Source: Coriobacteriaceae bacterium (lineage in GTDB: Bacteria; Actinomycetota; Coriobacteriia; Coriobacteriales; Coriobacteriaceae). From it: 64,000 nucleotides of DNA. The stretch spans positions 1 to 64,000 of the forward strand of contig CABIZD010000009.1 in assembly GCA_902363125.1 (NCBI GenBank), written 5' to 3'. Both the position numbers and the translations under genes were made by a program. Shown piece by piece: positions 36,663 through 46,661 of this stretch; the first letter of the stretch is position 1; every line of letters begins with the position of its first letter. A model generated the notes under the pieces. That model saw nothing but the letters and a program-made list of their open reading frames with translations, was not told where the DNA came from and did not search any database.

Positions 36663-38799
36663 GCGCTGCCTGTTGCGGGTGACGCAAGGGTTTGCGGCCC
36701 GCCGTCGACCAGGCGCTCTCCGCAAACGAGGCGGCTTTATGGGTCGAGCCGGTATCGACCTGTTTATCGAAGACGGTGCCTACACCACGCTCTCCTCTGC
36801 GGTGGTCATCTTGGTGGTGCTCACGCTGCTGTTTTCGTCGACCGCGGCGATATGGAGCATGTCGCGTGCCGGGGATACCCAGGTGGCGGCTGATAGCGGC
36901 GCGCTGGCGGGTGCCAACGTAGTGTCGTCCTATCACACGGCTGCCACGGTGGTTGATGCGAGCATCTTGAGTCTGGGGCTGGCGGGGTTTGCCACGATCG
37001 GGACGGGCCTGGTCGCCATCCTCATCCCGGGTGCCGAGTCGGTTGCCGGCAATATGGTCGACACCGGGATTGAGATCATTAAAACGCGCAACAAGTTTGC
37101 CAAAAGCGCATCGGAAGGCTTACAGAAAATCGAGACGGCCCTGCCGTATCTGATCGCCGCGCGTGCCACGCAGGCGGTGTCGGCGCAGGATACCGATAGT
37201 GTGACCTATACCGGTACGGCGCTTGCCGTGCCCAGGACATCCGAGTCTGACTTCGCTGCGCTCAAAGGATCAGAGATCTCGACCGATACCATTAAAGACA
37301 CATCAGATGATTTAGAGGGTGCGGCCGAGGAGCTGCGGAAGGCTTCTGAGGACACGGCGAAGGCTAAAGAGCGTGCTTGGCTGGTGGATTGTGGTGGGTC
37401 TGACAAGGGCTCGGTCGGCAGCTGTTCTTGCATGTGGGAGCGTGCGAAAAGCCTAACGGATCTCTCCGGTGTTCAAAATCCGCATTACTCATCGAGCGTT
37501 ACGTGGGAGCCACAAGTTGCCCTTGATCGCGCGAAGGACTACTACCATTGGCGTCTGACAAATGAGAAGCCCCACGGCTCGAGTGTCGAGATGAAGGCAG
37601 AGTCTGCGGCGCGTAAGGCGTTTTATACCTATGCGAGCGCGGAGGTCGATCGGGCACATATAACCGAGAACGGAGACAGGGTCTCCTCCTATATTCCGCT
37701 GCTGCCGCGCAACTCTGATGAGGTTCGGGCGACGGAACTCTATACCGATGCGGTGTGGCCGACGAGCGTGAACGATGACAAGGCGTATCTGCATTACGGG
37801 ACGACCTGCCCTAACTATAAGAAAGGGACGCCGAGCGGATTTGCTTCGGTTGCCGATTACGATGGACAGGATAAATGCAGCAAATGCCATTTTGGCGTTT
37901 TGTCGCTTGGTGCCGTTGCGGCGCCTTCAACCTCTATCGAAAACGGCTTCGAGTATCACTTTGACAAGTTTAAAGACGCCCTGGAGGACTACGTCGACTG
38001 TCGCAACAAGGAGCTCGAGCTCGAGCGTCAGACCGAGGACGAAGCCGACCGTGCGGGCAATGCGTTTGACCAGGCCATTAAAGCGCTTTCGGGCGAGCGT
38101 CCGCGTATCGCTCCGCCCGGTCGCAACGGCGTGGTTGCCTTTGCGGTTTCGGGTGCCATCTCGAGCCCCGATCAGCTTAACTCTTCGTTTAACACGGCGG
38201 TTGAGCTTGGCAGTCGCGGTGCCATCTCTGCCGCGGTGCTGGCGCCCGATGAGGCGACGGCGCAAAACAACGTGCTTTCGCGATTTTTCTCGACATTGAA
38301 GGAACGCTCGGGTGGCGTTGCCGGCGTACTCGATGGCGTCATGGATGTTTGGGGACGGCTGCTTGTGGGATACGGAGACATCCAAGGTTCGGCCGACGAA
38401 CTTATGGACGAGATGATTAAAGGCCTAGGAGGGGGCAGCGGCGCGTTGGGCTCCATTGCATCGTGGCTCGGCGATACCGTTTCGGCGTCCGTGGCGGCGC
38501 TGGGTTTGGAACCGTGCGACTTGCGCCTGCGAAAGCCGGTGCTGACTGATTCCGCCAACGTCATTAAGAGCCCGGGGTCTGACATTGCTGGCCTCTCTCA
38601 AGCGCAAGACAAACTGCGAAGTATTCCGTTGGGCGTGACCGATCCCAAGGCGCTTTGCGAGGTGTTGGAATATCAAGTCGAACGCACCATCAGCGGTACG
38701 GTGTTCACGCTTGCGGAGATTCCTCTGCCCGGCGGCGGCTCCATCCCACTTACCGTCGATGTCACCACACTGGCGGGTGCCCTGGGCGGTGGGTCGTAA
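36634..38799 (+). CDS. TadG-like large pilus-associated protein
   Basis: 721 residues from ATG 36634, with GGAGGGA in front. A basic lead is followed by one helix (AVVILVVLTLLFSSTAAIWS) and AADSGALAGANVVSSYHTAA, the pattern of Flp-associated TadG/TadE-like N termini. The long outside part has charged helical stretches (DDLEGAAEELRKASEDTAKA) and two C-x-C/CxxC pairs (CGGSDKGSVGSCSC; CSKCHF). It is likely displayed outside the membrane. It overlaps the tadE-like gene by 29 bp. Confidence 0.75.
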   Translation: MIRGLLHGIKRCLLRVTQGFAARRRPGALRKRGGFMGRAGIDLFIEDGAYTTLSSAVVILVVLTLLFSSTAAIWSMSRAGDTQVAADSGALAGANVVSSYHTAATVVDASILSLGLAGFATIGTGLVAILIPGAESVAGNMVDTGIEIIKTRNKFAKSASEGLQKIETALPYLIAARATQAVSAQDTDSVTYTGTALAVPRTSESDFAALKGSEISTDTIKDTSDDLEGAAEELRKASEDTAKAKERAWLVDCGGSDKGSVGSCSCMWERAKSLTDLSGVQNPHYSSSVTWEPQVALDRAKDYYHWRLTNEKPHGSSVEMKAESAARKAFYTYASAEVDRAHITENGDRVSSYIPLLPRNSDEVRATELYTDAVWPTSVNDDKAYLHYGTTCPNYKKGTPSGFASVADYDGQDKCSKCHFGVLSLGAVAAPSTSIENGFEYHFDKFKDALEDYVDCRNKELELERQTEDEADRAGNAFDQAIKALSGERPRIAPPGRNGVVAFAVSGAISSPDQLNSSFNTAVELGSRGAISAAVLAPDEATAQNNVLSRFFSTLKERSGGVAGVLDGVMDVWGRLLVGYGDIQGSADELMDEMIKGLGGGSGALGSIASWLGDTVSASVAALGLEPCDLRLRKPVLTDSANVIKSPGSDIAGLSQAQDKLRSIPLGVTDPKALCEVLEYQVERTISGTVFTLAEIPLPGGGSIPLTVDVTTLAGALGGGS

Positions 38800-39275
38800 T
38801 GGGCATCCGCACGCGCCTGTGCGAGGAGCGCGCCCAGGCGACGGTCGAGATGGCCGTGGTCACGCCCGTTTTGCTGGTGCTGGCACTCATCGTGTACAAC
38901 GTCATGATCTTTGCCAGCGCTGTCGCGCGCTTCGACCGCGTGGTGCCCGACATCGTGTTGGCGCACGCCGTGGCGCCGAGCGGGGAGGGCGACGAAAGCT
39001 CTGCCGATGCCTCGGCGACGGTTCAGACGCAAATTCTGAATGCCATGGAAGGCTATGACTTGCAGATCGAAGTGTCGAGCGAGCAAGGCGCGGAGGCATC
39101 GGATGGTGGTCTGCTCTCCCTATCCGGTACGTTTAGGACCTACACCTGCACCATGCACTATGAGCCGTGGCCGACTTCTCTCAGCATCGCTGGCGTTCCG
39201 CTGGGGGCACCGGCAAAGTTGTCGCACGAGCGCGCGGTGACGGTCGATCCATGGCGTCCGGGGGTGGTCATGTGA
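38799..39275 (+). CDS. Third TadE/F-like pseudopilin, 158 aa
   Basis: MGIRTRLCEERAQATVEMAV then VTPVLLVLALIVYNVMIF is again the TadE-type start. A ~110-residue outside domain follows. ATG 38799 shares a base with the previous stop (TAATG). Confidence 0.8.
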   Translation: MGIRTRLCEERAQATVEMAVVTPVLLVLALIVYNVMIFASAVARFDRVVPDIVLAHAVAPSGEGDESSADASATVQTQILNAMEGYDLQIEVSSEQGAEASDGGLLSLSGTFRTYTCTMHYEPWPTSLSIAGVPLGAPAKLSHERAVTVDPWRPGVVM

Positions 39276-39631
39276 CCGCGGTCTCGTCCTACATCGCCTA
39301 CGCGCGGGCACTCAATAGGCTGGGCTGGACGCCGGCCGAGTTTGCGGTGGCGGAGTCGTTTGCCGTGCGCCTGCGCGGCATGCTGGGACGGTGTCCGGTT
39401 GCCGCCAACGGTCTGCCGCTCGTCATGGCATTTCCACGCTGCTCTTCGGTCCATACGTGTTTTATGGCCTATCCCATCGACATCGCCTTCATCGATCGCG
39501 ACGGCAATATCCTCGCGCGCTGCGAAAACGTACGTCCCTGGCGTATGTGCTCCTGCCCCGGCGCCTGGGCCGCACTAGAGCGCCCTTCAATCATTGTTTC
39601 GACCCCTGCTCTCCAACGCGTGCCGGCTTAA
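39272..39631 (+). CDS. DUF192-family protein
   Basis: 119 residues. VRLRGMLGRCP, SVHTCFMAYPIDIAFIDRDG and NVRPWRMCSCPGA align with DUF192 (VHTFFM, PIDVVFLD, NVPPW). The family's role is unknown. DUF192 genes appear at the ends of Tad loci in some Gram-positives, and here the GTG start overlaps the preceding stop (GTGA). It is therefore the last gene of the pilus operon. Confidence 0.85.
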   Translation: MTAVSSYIAYARALNRLGWTPAEFAVAESFAVRLRGMLGRCPVAANGLPLVMAFPRCSSVHTCFMAYPIDIAFIDRDGNILARCENVRPWRMCSCPGAWAALERPSIIVSTPALQRVPA

Positions 39632-39689
39632 GAATTGGCGACAGCGGACTTTCGTCATACGAAATTGGGTAAGATGGAGGAGAAGATGC

Positions 39690-39956
39690 ATGGATGTCGA
39701 GATTCATCCCAACGCCAAAAAGCACCTGACGGAAAAGCAGGTGCTCGGCGCCTGGCTCGCGGTTACTGAGTGTATTCGCCGCGAGTCGGAAGACGAGCCG
39801 CCGAGATGGCTTGCGATTGGATGGCTTCCGGACGGACGGAGCGTGGAGCTCGTTGCGGTCGAACTTATTCGCGGGTGGCTCATTATTCATGCCTTGTCTC
39901 CGGTTCAGAAGAAATTCTGGCAAGAGATCGAGCGAGCTCGGCAAAGGGGTCGATGA
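39690..39956 (+). CDS. Putative toxin of a type II toxin-antitoxin pair (BrnT/RelE-like size)
   Basis: 88 residues with GGAGGAG in front. A beta-rich middle (WLAIGWLPDGRSVELVAVEL; WLIIHALSP) and a basic end suggest a RelE-fold or BrnT-like toxin. The assignment rests on size, order and the ribbon-helix-helix partner. No catalytic residues can be named. Confidence 0.5.
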   Translation: MDVEIHPNAKKHLTEKQVLGAWLAVTECIRRESEDEPPRWLAIGWLPDGRSVELVAVELIRGWLIIHALSPVQKKFWQEIERARQRGR

Positions 39957-40240
39957 TGGGCAAGACATATACGACCGCTAATGGTCAGGTTGTAACGGAT
40001 GAAATGATTGACGCGTGGTGTGAGTCGTACGAGCGCGGAGAGTTTCCGGATGGCGAACACACCGTTGGTGGGATCGTGCATGGACGGCCCCCACTCTCAG
40101 GTGAGGGAACGGCAACGCTATCGGTCAAGATTCCTCTGGGAATGAAGGAAGCTATTCGTCGACGGGCGGCTGCCGAGGGAATGACGCCAAGCGAGTTTGC
40201 CCGCGCGGCCCTGAGTGAAAAACTTCTTGCGGCGGGTTGA
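39953..40240 (+). CDS. Ribbon-helix-helix antitoxin-like protein
   Basis: 95 residues. The C-terminal half (TATLSVKIPLGMKEAIRRRA then AAEGMTPSEFARAALSEKLL) is a clear ribbon-helix-helix DNA-binding domain. The start ATG 39953 overlaps the upstream stop by four bases, the tight coupling expected of toxin-antitoxin pairs. Toxin-first order fits brnTA-type systems. It probably represses its own operon. Confidence 0.6.
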   Translation: MMGKTYTTANGQVVTDEMIDAWCESYERGEFPDGEHTVGGIVHGRPPLSGEGTATLSVKIPLGMKEAIRRRAAAEGMTPSEFARAALSEKLLAAG

Positions 40241-40315
40241 TGCTTCTGACGTGCCGTTCTATAGGATCGAGATCGTGGTCGATGTCGCGCTCAAAAACTT
40301 TTTTAAAATTCTCGG

Positions 40316-40343
40316 TTGACCGGAGCGCGTCCTTGGTTATACT
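40316..40343 (+). promoter_or_regulatory. Promoter of tRNA-Phe
   Basis: TTGACC (40316-40321), 16 bp, TATACT (40338-40343), 33 bp before the tRNA. Confidence 0.75.
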
Positions 40344-40375
40344 AATCAGGCCTTGAAACAAGGCACACCTCAAAT

Positions 40376-40448
<73 letters not shown>

Positions 40449-40462
40449 CCTTGAATTGACTA

Positions 40463-40491
40463 GGACCTCTGCAAAGGGGTCCTTTTCTTTT
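40463..40491 (+). terminator. tRNA-Phe terminator
   Basis: GGACC-TCTGCAAAGG-GGTCC followed by TTTTCTTTT. Confidence 0.75.
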
Positions 40492-40746
40492 ACCGAGGCC
40501 TCGAACGGAAAATGCATCCCAGCCTTTTGCGAAAAAACGGGGCATGCTTTTCGACTGCCTACTTCCGGCGCACGTGTGCATCTCGGCGCACCATCTCGGC
40601 TTCCGTCTGCCCGGACATTCCTCCCACTTTTGCGCCACTTTGTAGACCGTTCGGTCGCCTGTCCGCACGCGCGGGTATACTCAAAACGATACTTTTCCTA
40701 TGCAATACGATGCAGGTTCGACCTGCGCGATTCGAAGGGGGCCGTG

Positions 40747-41808
40747 ATGGAGAGGATTCTCGGCGTTAATCTCTCTGGCTGGTTTATTCCCGAGCCCTGG
40801 GTGACCCCGTCGCTCTATGCGGCGACCGGAGCATCCAATGCAGCCGAGCTGCAGGAGGCCATGGGCACCGCTGCCTATAACGAGCGTATGCGTCGCCATT
40901 ACGAGACGTTTGTGAGCGAGGACGATTTTCGTCGTATGGCGCAGATCGGTCTCAACGCCGTGCGCCTGCCGGTGCCGTGGTATGCCTTTGGCTCGCAGGA
41001 GTCCGACGCTTCCTACATCTCGGTCGTCGATTATATCGACCGTGCTATTGAGTGGGCCGCCAAGTACAACATCCGCGTACTGCTCGATCTGGCGACCGTA
41101 CCCGGCGGTCAGGGCGATTCCAACGATTCGCCCACGACGCCGGAAGTCGTCGCTGAGTGGCATTCGTCCACCAATGGCCGTCACGTTGCGCTCGATGTGC
41201 TCGAGCGCCTGGCCGATCGCTATGGTGAGGCCGAGAGCCTGCTGGGTATCGAGCTGTTGGATACGCCGCAGATGAGCGTACGCAAGAGCCTTTTTACCAT
41301 GACGGACGGCATTCCGGCCCACTACCTGCGCAATTTCTATCGCGATGCCTACGAGCTCGTCCGTTCGTATATGCCCGAGGATAAGATTGTCGTCTTCTCG
41401 TCTTCGGGGCATCCCAGCGAGTGGAAGCATTTTATGCGCGGCGCCAAGTACAAGAACGTCTACATGGACCTTCACCTGTACCATTACCGCGACGAGCATG
41501 CGCTCGACATCACGAGCCCCCGCGGGCTGACGACGGCGATTTCGCGTAACAAGCGCGAGCTTAAAGAAGCGATTTCGACTGGGTTCCCCGTTTTGGTGGG
41601 CGAATGGTCGGGTGCAGCGATTTTTGCCAACTCGTCGGTTACGCCCGAGGGCCGCAATGCCTACGAGCGCGTGTTTATCGCCAACCAGCTGGCATCGTTT
41701 GCGCCGGCGGCTGGCTGGTTCTTCCAAACGTGGAAGACCGAGAAGCGTATTGCAGCATGGGACGCCCGCGCGGCACTCGGCACGCTCGAGCGCGGCATGA
41801 TTGAATAG
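40747..41808 (+). CDS. GH5 (exo-1,3-beta-glucanase-like) protein lacking the acid/base Glu
   Basis: 353 residues with no signal peptide, so apparently cytoplasmic. GVNLSGWFIPEPWVTPSLY, GLNAVRLPVPWYAFG, MDLHLYHY, VLVGEWSGA (nucleophile Glu kept) and AGWFFQTWKTE follow the GH5_9-type barrel. At the acid/base strand, where relatives have ELLNEP, this protein reads ELLDTP: both the Asn and catalytic Glu are changed. It may therefore bind glucan without cutting it, act as a transglycosidase with another acid, or be dying. ATG 40747 (GTG 40744 just before) follows GAAGGGGG. -10 TATACT lies near 40675. Confidence 0.85.
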   Translation: MERILGVNLSGWFIPEPWVTPSLYAATGASNAAELQEAMGTAAYNERMRRHYETFVSEDDFRRMAQIGLNAVRLPVPWYAFGSQESDASYISVVDYIDRAIEWAAKYNIRVLLDLATVPGGQGDSNDSPTTPEVVAEWHSSTNGRHVALDVLERLADRYGEAESLLGIELLDTPQMSVRKSLFTMTDGIPAHYLRNFYRDAYELVRSYMPEDKIVVFSSSGHPSEWKHFMRGAKYKNVYMDLHLYHYRDEHALDITSPRGLTTAISRNKRELKEAISTGFPVLVGEWSGAAIFANSSVTPEGRNAYERVFIANQLASFAPAAGWFFQTWKTEKRIAAWDARAALGTLERGMIE

Positions 41809-41814
41809 GTTGAT

Positions 41815-42693
41815 ATGACGCAAAACAGCGCCCGCACGGGCAAACTTTATGTGGTCGGTACGCCCATCGGTAACCTAGGCGACCTGTCTCCGCGCGTCGG
41901 CGAGGCATTTGCCGCTGCCGACGCCGTCTGCTGCGAGGACACGCGTGTGACCTCAAAGTTGCTGATGCACCTAGGCATCTCCAAGCCGCTCGTTCGTTGC
42001 GATGAGAACGTGATCGCAAATCGCGCAGCCGGCCTGGTCGACCGCCTGCTGGCGGGGGAGACCCTCGCCTTTGCCTCGGACGCCGGTATGCCGAGCGTGT
42101 CCGATCCCGGCCAGGCGCTGGTCGAGGCGGCGCGCGAGGCCGATGTGCCCGTCGAGGTCATCCCTGGGCCGTCCGCGTGCGTCACGGCGCTCGTCTCATC
42201 CGGCATTCCCTGTGAGCATTTTTTCTTCGAAGGCTTTTTGGGCCGCAAGCACGGCGACCGCGTGCGCCGTTTGCAGCGCCTTGCCGTGGTGCCCGGCGCA
42301 CTCATCTTCTACGAGTCTCCACATCGCATCGTGGCGACGCTCGAGGCCGTGGCCGAGGTCTTTCCCCAGCGCGATGTCGCCGTCTGCCGCGAGCTCACCA
42401 AACTGCACGAGGAAGTCCTGCGTGGATCCGCCGCCCAGCTAACCGAGGAGTTGCGTGCCCGTGGCGAGGTAAAGGGCGAGATTGCGCTGGTCATCGCGCC
42501 GCCGAGTGGGGATGAGGAGGCCGGTATCGCGTCAGTTGGAGCTGCAGCGGTAGACCCCGACGAAGCCCTGCGCGACGATATCCGTGCCGCGCTCGAGGAG
42601 GGGGAGCCCGCCTCCGCGGTGGCAAAGCGCCTGTCTCAGAAGTATTCGCGCCGCAAGCGCGATGTCTATGCCGTGGTGCTCGATATGCAATAG
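41815..42693 (+). CDS. rsmI: 16S rRNA (cytidine1402-2'-O)-methyltransferase
   Basis: 292 residues. Adds a methyl to the ribose of C1402 in the decoding centre using SAM. GKLYVVGTPIGNLGDLSPR and CCEDTRVTSKLLMHLGI are signature stretches, with FASDAGMPSVSDPG and VIPGPSA of the tetrapyrrole-methylase fold after. It lies 6 bp after the GH5 gene and 69 bp before metG. Confidence 0.95.
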   Translation: MTQNSARTGKLYVVGTPIGNLGDLSPRVGEAFAAADAVCCEDTRVTSKLLMHLGISKPLVRCDENVIANRAAGLVDRLLAGETLAFASDAGMPSVSDPGQALVEAAREADVPVEVIPGPSACVTALVSSGIPCEHFFFEGFLGRKHGDRVRRLQRLAVVPGALIFYESPHRIVATLEAVAEVFPQRDVAVCRELTKLHEEVLRGSAAQLTEELRARGEVKGEIALVIAPPSGDEEAGIASVGAAAVDPDEALRDDIRAALEEGEPASAVAKRLSQKYSRRKRDVYAVVLDMQ

Positions 42694-42762
42694 ATGGAGG
42701 ATATCCAGCCCTTGCGCTAGAATCATCCCCTGTATGCAACGTTTTTCTGGAGGACAAACCCC

Positions 42763-44364
<1,602 letters not shown>

Positions 44365-44407
44365 GACGTCGCGCGAGTGCCATATCGGCAATTTGCTGTG
44401 TAACGGT

Positions 44408-44439
44408 AAGGGCATGGCCGCAACGGTCCATGCCCTTTT
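44408..44439 (+). terminator. metG terminator
   Basis: GGGCATGG-CCGCAACGGT-CCATGCCC with TTTTG, at the end of metG. Confidence 0.8.
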
Positions 44440-44475
44440 GCTTAACGATGTAGCCGCCATGTTAAGGAGGCAACC

Positions 44476-45336
44476 ATGACAACTTCGCCTTTGGCAAACC
44501 CCACGGCAACGAGGGAGCTGCTGGAGGAGTTTGGTCTTGCGACCAAGCATCGCCTGGGCCAAAACTTCCTGATCGACAACCATGTGATCGAACGTATCTG
44601 TGAGCTCGCTGAGCTTGCAGGTGACGAGCGCGTACTCGAGGTGGGTCCGGGTTGCGGTACGTTGACACTTGCGTTGCTGCAGGAAGCGGCGTGCGTTACG
44701 TCCATTGAGGCCGATCCCGAGCTTGAGCCGGTGCTCGACGCCCACGCCGCCGACTATGCCAACTTCTGCTTTATCATGGGCGACGCGCTCAAGGTGACGC
44801 CGGAGCAGATTGAGCAGGCCGCCGGTGGTGAACCCACGGTGTTTGTCGCGAATCTGCCCTATAACGTGGCGGCGACGATCATTCTTCAGTTCTTCCAGAC
44901 GATGCCCGCGCTTAAGCGCGCTGTCGTCATGGTGCAAAAGGAGGTTGCCGATCGCATTGCCGCAGCGCCGGGCAACAAGACCTATGGCGGCTATACGGCA
45001 AAGCTTGGCCTGTATGCGCAGGTGACGGGTCGCTTTGAGGTGCCGCCGCGTTGCTTTATGCCGGCGCCGCACGTGGACTCGGCCGTCGTGCGTATCGACC
45101 GTGTTGACGGTGTGGTGCCCGAAGGACTCGATCGCGAATTTGTGGCCCGCGTGATTGACGCTGCATTTGCCCAGCGTCGCAAGACCATCCGCAATTCCAT
45201 GAGCGCCAACGGTTTTGCCAAGGACGTGCTCGATGCCGCCTTTGAGGCTTGCGGTATCGCACCCACCACGCGCGCCGAGACGCTCGGCGTCGCCGACTTT
45301 GTGTGCCTGGCTCGGGAGCTTTCCCATGACGCTTAA
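44476..45336 (+). CDS. rsmA: 16S rRNA dimethyladenosine transferase
   Basis: 286 residues. Dimethylates A1518 and A1519 of 16S rRNA late in 30S assembly. KHRLGQNFLIDNHVIERI opens the protein, the SAM loop is VLEVGPGCGTLTLALL, and motif IV is VANLPYNVAATI. Overlaps tatD by 11 bp. TAAGGAGG precedes the ATG. Confidence 0.96.
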   Translation: MTTSPLANPTATRELLEEFGLATKHRLGQNFLIDNHVIERICELAELAGDERVLEVGPGCGTLTLALLQEAACVTSIEADPELEPVLDAHAADYANFCFIMGDALKVTPEQIEQAAGGEPTVFVANLPYNVAATIILQFFQTMPALKRAVVMVQKEVADRIAAAPGNKTYGGYTAKLGLYAQVTGRFEVPPRCFMPAPHVDSAVVRIDRVDGVVPEGLDREFVARVIDAAFAQRRKTIRNSMSANGFAKDVLDAAFEACGIAPTTRAETLGVADFVCLARELSHDA

Positions 45337-46243
45337 TGCCGAACGCGTGACGTTTACCAAGAAAAAGAAGACGGTTGCTTGTCCCGTGCCCTTGGCACCG
45401 CTTGCCGACACACATGCGCATCTGCTTTCGTTCTGGGGCAAGGATGTGCCCGAGACACTCGTGCGTGCCAAGGCGGCGGGCATCGACCTGTTGGTGACGG
45501 TCTTCGACCCCATCGCCGACAAGCGCAGCGTGACGGACTATAGCGACTGGCTCGTGCGCGAAATTCTGCCGATGCAGGATATCCCGCAGATCAAGTATCT
45601 TGCCGGCGTGCATCCGTATGGCGCGCCGGATTATACCGACGACATTCACGCGCAGGTTGTTGCCGCACTCGATGACCCCTTATGCGCCGGTATTGGCGAA
45701 ATCGGCCTGGACTACCACATGGACTATGATGACGATATCGCGCCGGCACCTCATAACGTGCAGATTGACTGCATGGCGCGCCAGCTCGAGCTTGCCGTGT
45801 GCCGTAACGTGCCGGTGGAGTTGCACCTGCGGCACGAGGACTCGGATGGGGAGCGCACCTCGCATATGGATGCGTACAACGTGCTTCGTGAGGTGGGCGT
45901 GCCCCAGGCCGGTTGTGTGCTGCACTGCTTTGGCGAGGACCGCGCCACGATGGAGCGCTTTGTGGAGCTGGGCTGCTATATCGCCTATGGTGGTGCGGCC
46001 ACCTTTAAGCGCAACGACGACGTGCGCGAGGCATTTGCGGCGACCCCGCTCGATCGCATTTTGTTCGAGACGGATTGCCCGTATATGGCGCCGGAGCCCA
46101 TCCGCGGTCTTGAATGCGAGCCCGCAATGATCTCCATTACGGCAAACGCGCTGGTTAACGACCGTGTCGATCGCACTGGTGAGGACGCCGAAACAATCGC
46201 GCAAGCCGCTTGGGAAAATGCCTGCAAACTTTTTCAAAAATAG
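45326..46243 (+). CDS. tatD: TatD-family metal-dependent hydrolase/DNase
   Basis: 305 residues with an N-terminal extension of ~25 basic residues ahead of PLADTHAHL, the first metal-binding pair. GEIGLDYHMDYD, VELHLRHEDSD, LHCFGE and FETDCPYMAPEP supply the other metal ligands. These enzymes trim DNA or RNA 3' ends. ATG 45326 lies within the end of rsmA with GGGAG upstream, so the two are coupled. Confidence 0.92.
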   Translation: MTLNAERVTFTKKKKTVACPVPLAPLADTHAHLLSFWGKDVPETLVRAKAAGIDLLVTVFDPIADKRSVTDYSDWLVREILPMQDIPQIKYLAGVHPYGAPDYTDDIHAQVVAALDDPLCAGIGEIGLDYHMDYDDDIAPAPHNVQIDCMARQLELAVCRNVPVELHLRHEDSDGERTSHMDAYNVLREVGVPQAGCVLHCFGEDRATMERFVELGCYIAYGGAATFKRNDDVREAFAATPLDRILFETDCPYMAPEPIRGLECEPAMISITANALVNDRVDRTGEDAETIAQAAWENACKLFQK

Positions 46244-46246
46244 TTC

Positions 46247-46275
46247 TTGCGTTCGCGGTGGCGCTCCGTTATTCT
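46247..46275 (+). promoter_or_regulatory. Promoter of tRNA-Leu
   Basis: TTGCGT (46247-46252), 17 bp, TATTCT (46270-46275). Confidence 0.7.
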
Positions 46276-46286
46276 AATTCCTGCAC

Positions 46287-46373
46287 GCGGGCGTGGCGGA
46301 ATTGGCAGACGCGTACGGTTCAGGTCCGTATGGGGGCAACCCCATGAAGGTTCAAGTCCTTTCGCCCGCACCA
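46287..46373 (+). tRNA. tRNA-Leu (anticodon CAG)
   Basis: Acceptor GCGGGCG/CGCCCGC, anticodon arm TACGG-TTCAGGT-CCGTA, long variable arm TGGGGGCAACCCCA, CCA encoded. A terminator follows at 46385-46409 (AGCTCCCA-GCAA-TGGGAGCT and T-run). Confidence 0.95.
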
Positions 46374-46604
46374 TTGATTGAAAGAGCTCCCAGCAATGGG
46401 AGCTTTTTTGTTATGGGCCCATCGCAGGGACTTGAACCTGTGAAGGAGCGAGCGTCAAGAAAACGCGGAGCGTTTTTAGCGAGCTGGCGAGGACGCCGGC
46501 AGACGGCCGATGCCGGTGCGGATCCGCGCAGCGGATACGCGGACGTCCTTTCGCCTGCACCATTGATTGAAAGAGCTCCCAGCAATGGGAGCTTTTTTGT
46601 TATG
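46356..46604 (+). repeat. tRNA-Leu 3'-tail duplication unit (period 189 bp)
   Basis: A 60-bp segment (T-arm 3' half, acceptor strand, CCA and terminator; 46356-46415) recurs at 46545-46604 with 59/60 identity; the only change is CGCCCGC to CGCCTGC. Between them, 46416-46544 starts with an antisense T-arm (GGGACTTGAACCT, 46427-46439). It then shows the same hairpin core found after the tRNA-Arg genes: AAACGC-GGA-GCGTTT, a CCGGC/GCCGG stem, and ATCCGC-GCA-GCGGAT. Confidence 0.9.
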
Positions 46605-46661
46605 CACGATCTCCTTGGACGGGTATCCTAATGCCAACGTGTGCCTATCAGAGGAGAGACC

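Noticed and set aside
46416..46544. Integrated phage or plasmid remnant with attL/attR at tRNA-Leu
   Set aside because: The interval between direct repeats is only 129 bp, holds no gene, and the same core recurs at other tRNA types. Site-specific integration of a usual island does not explain the antisense T-arm.
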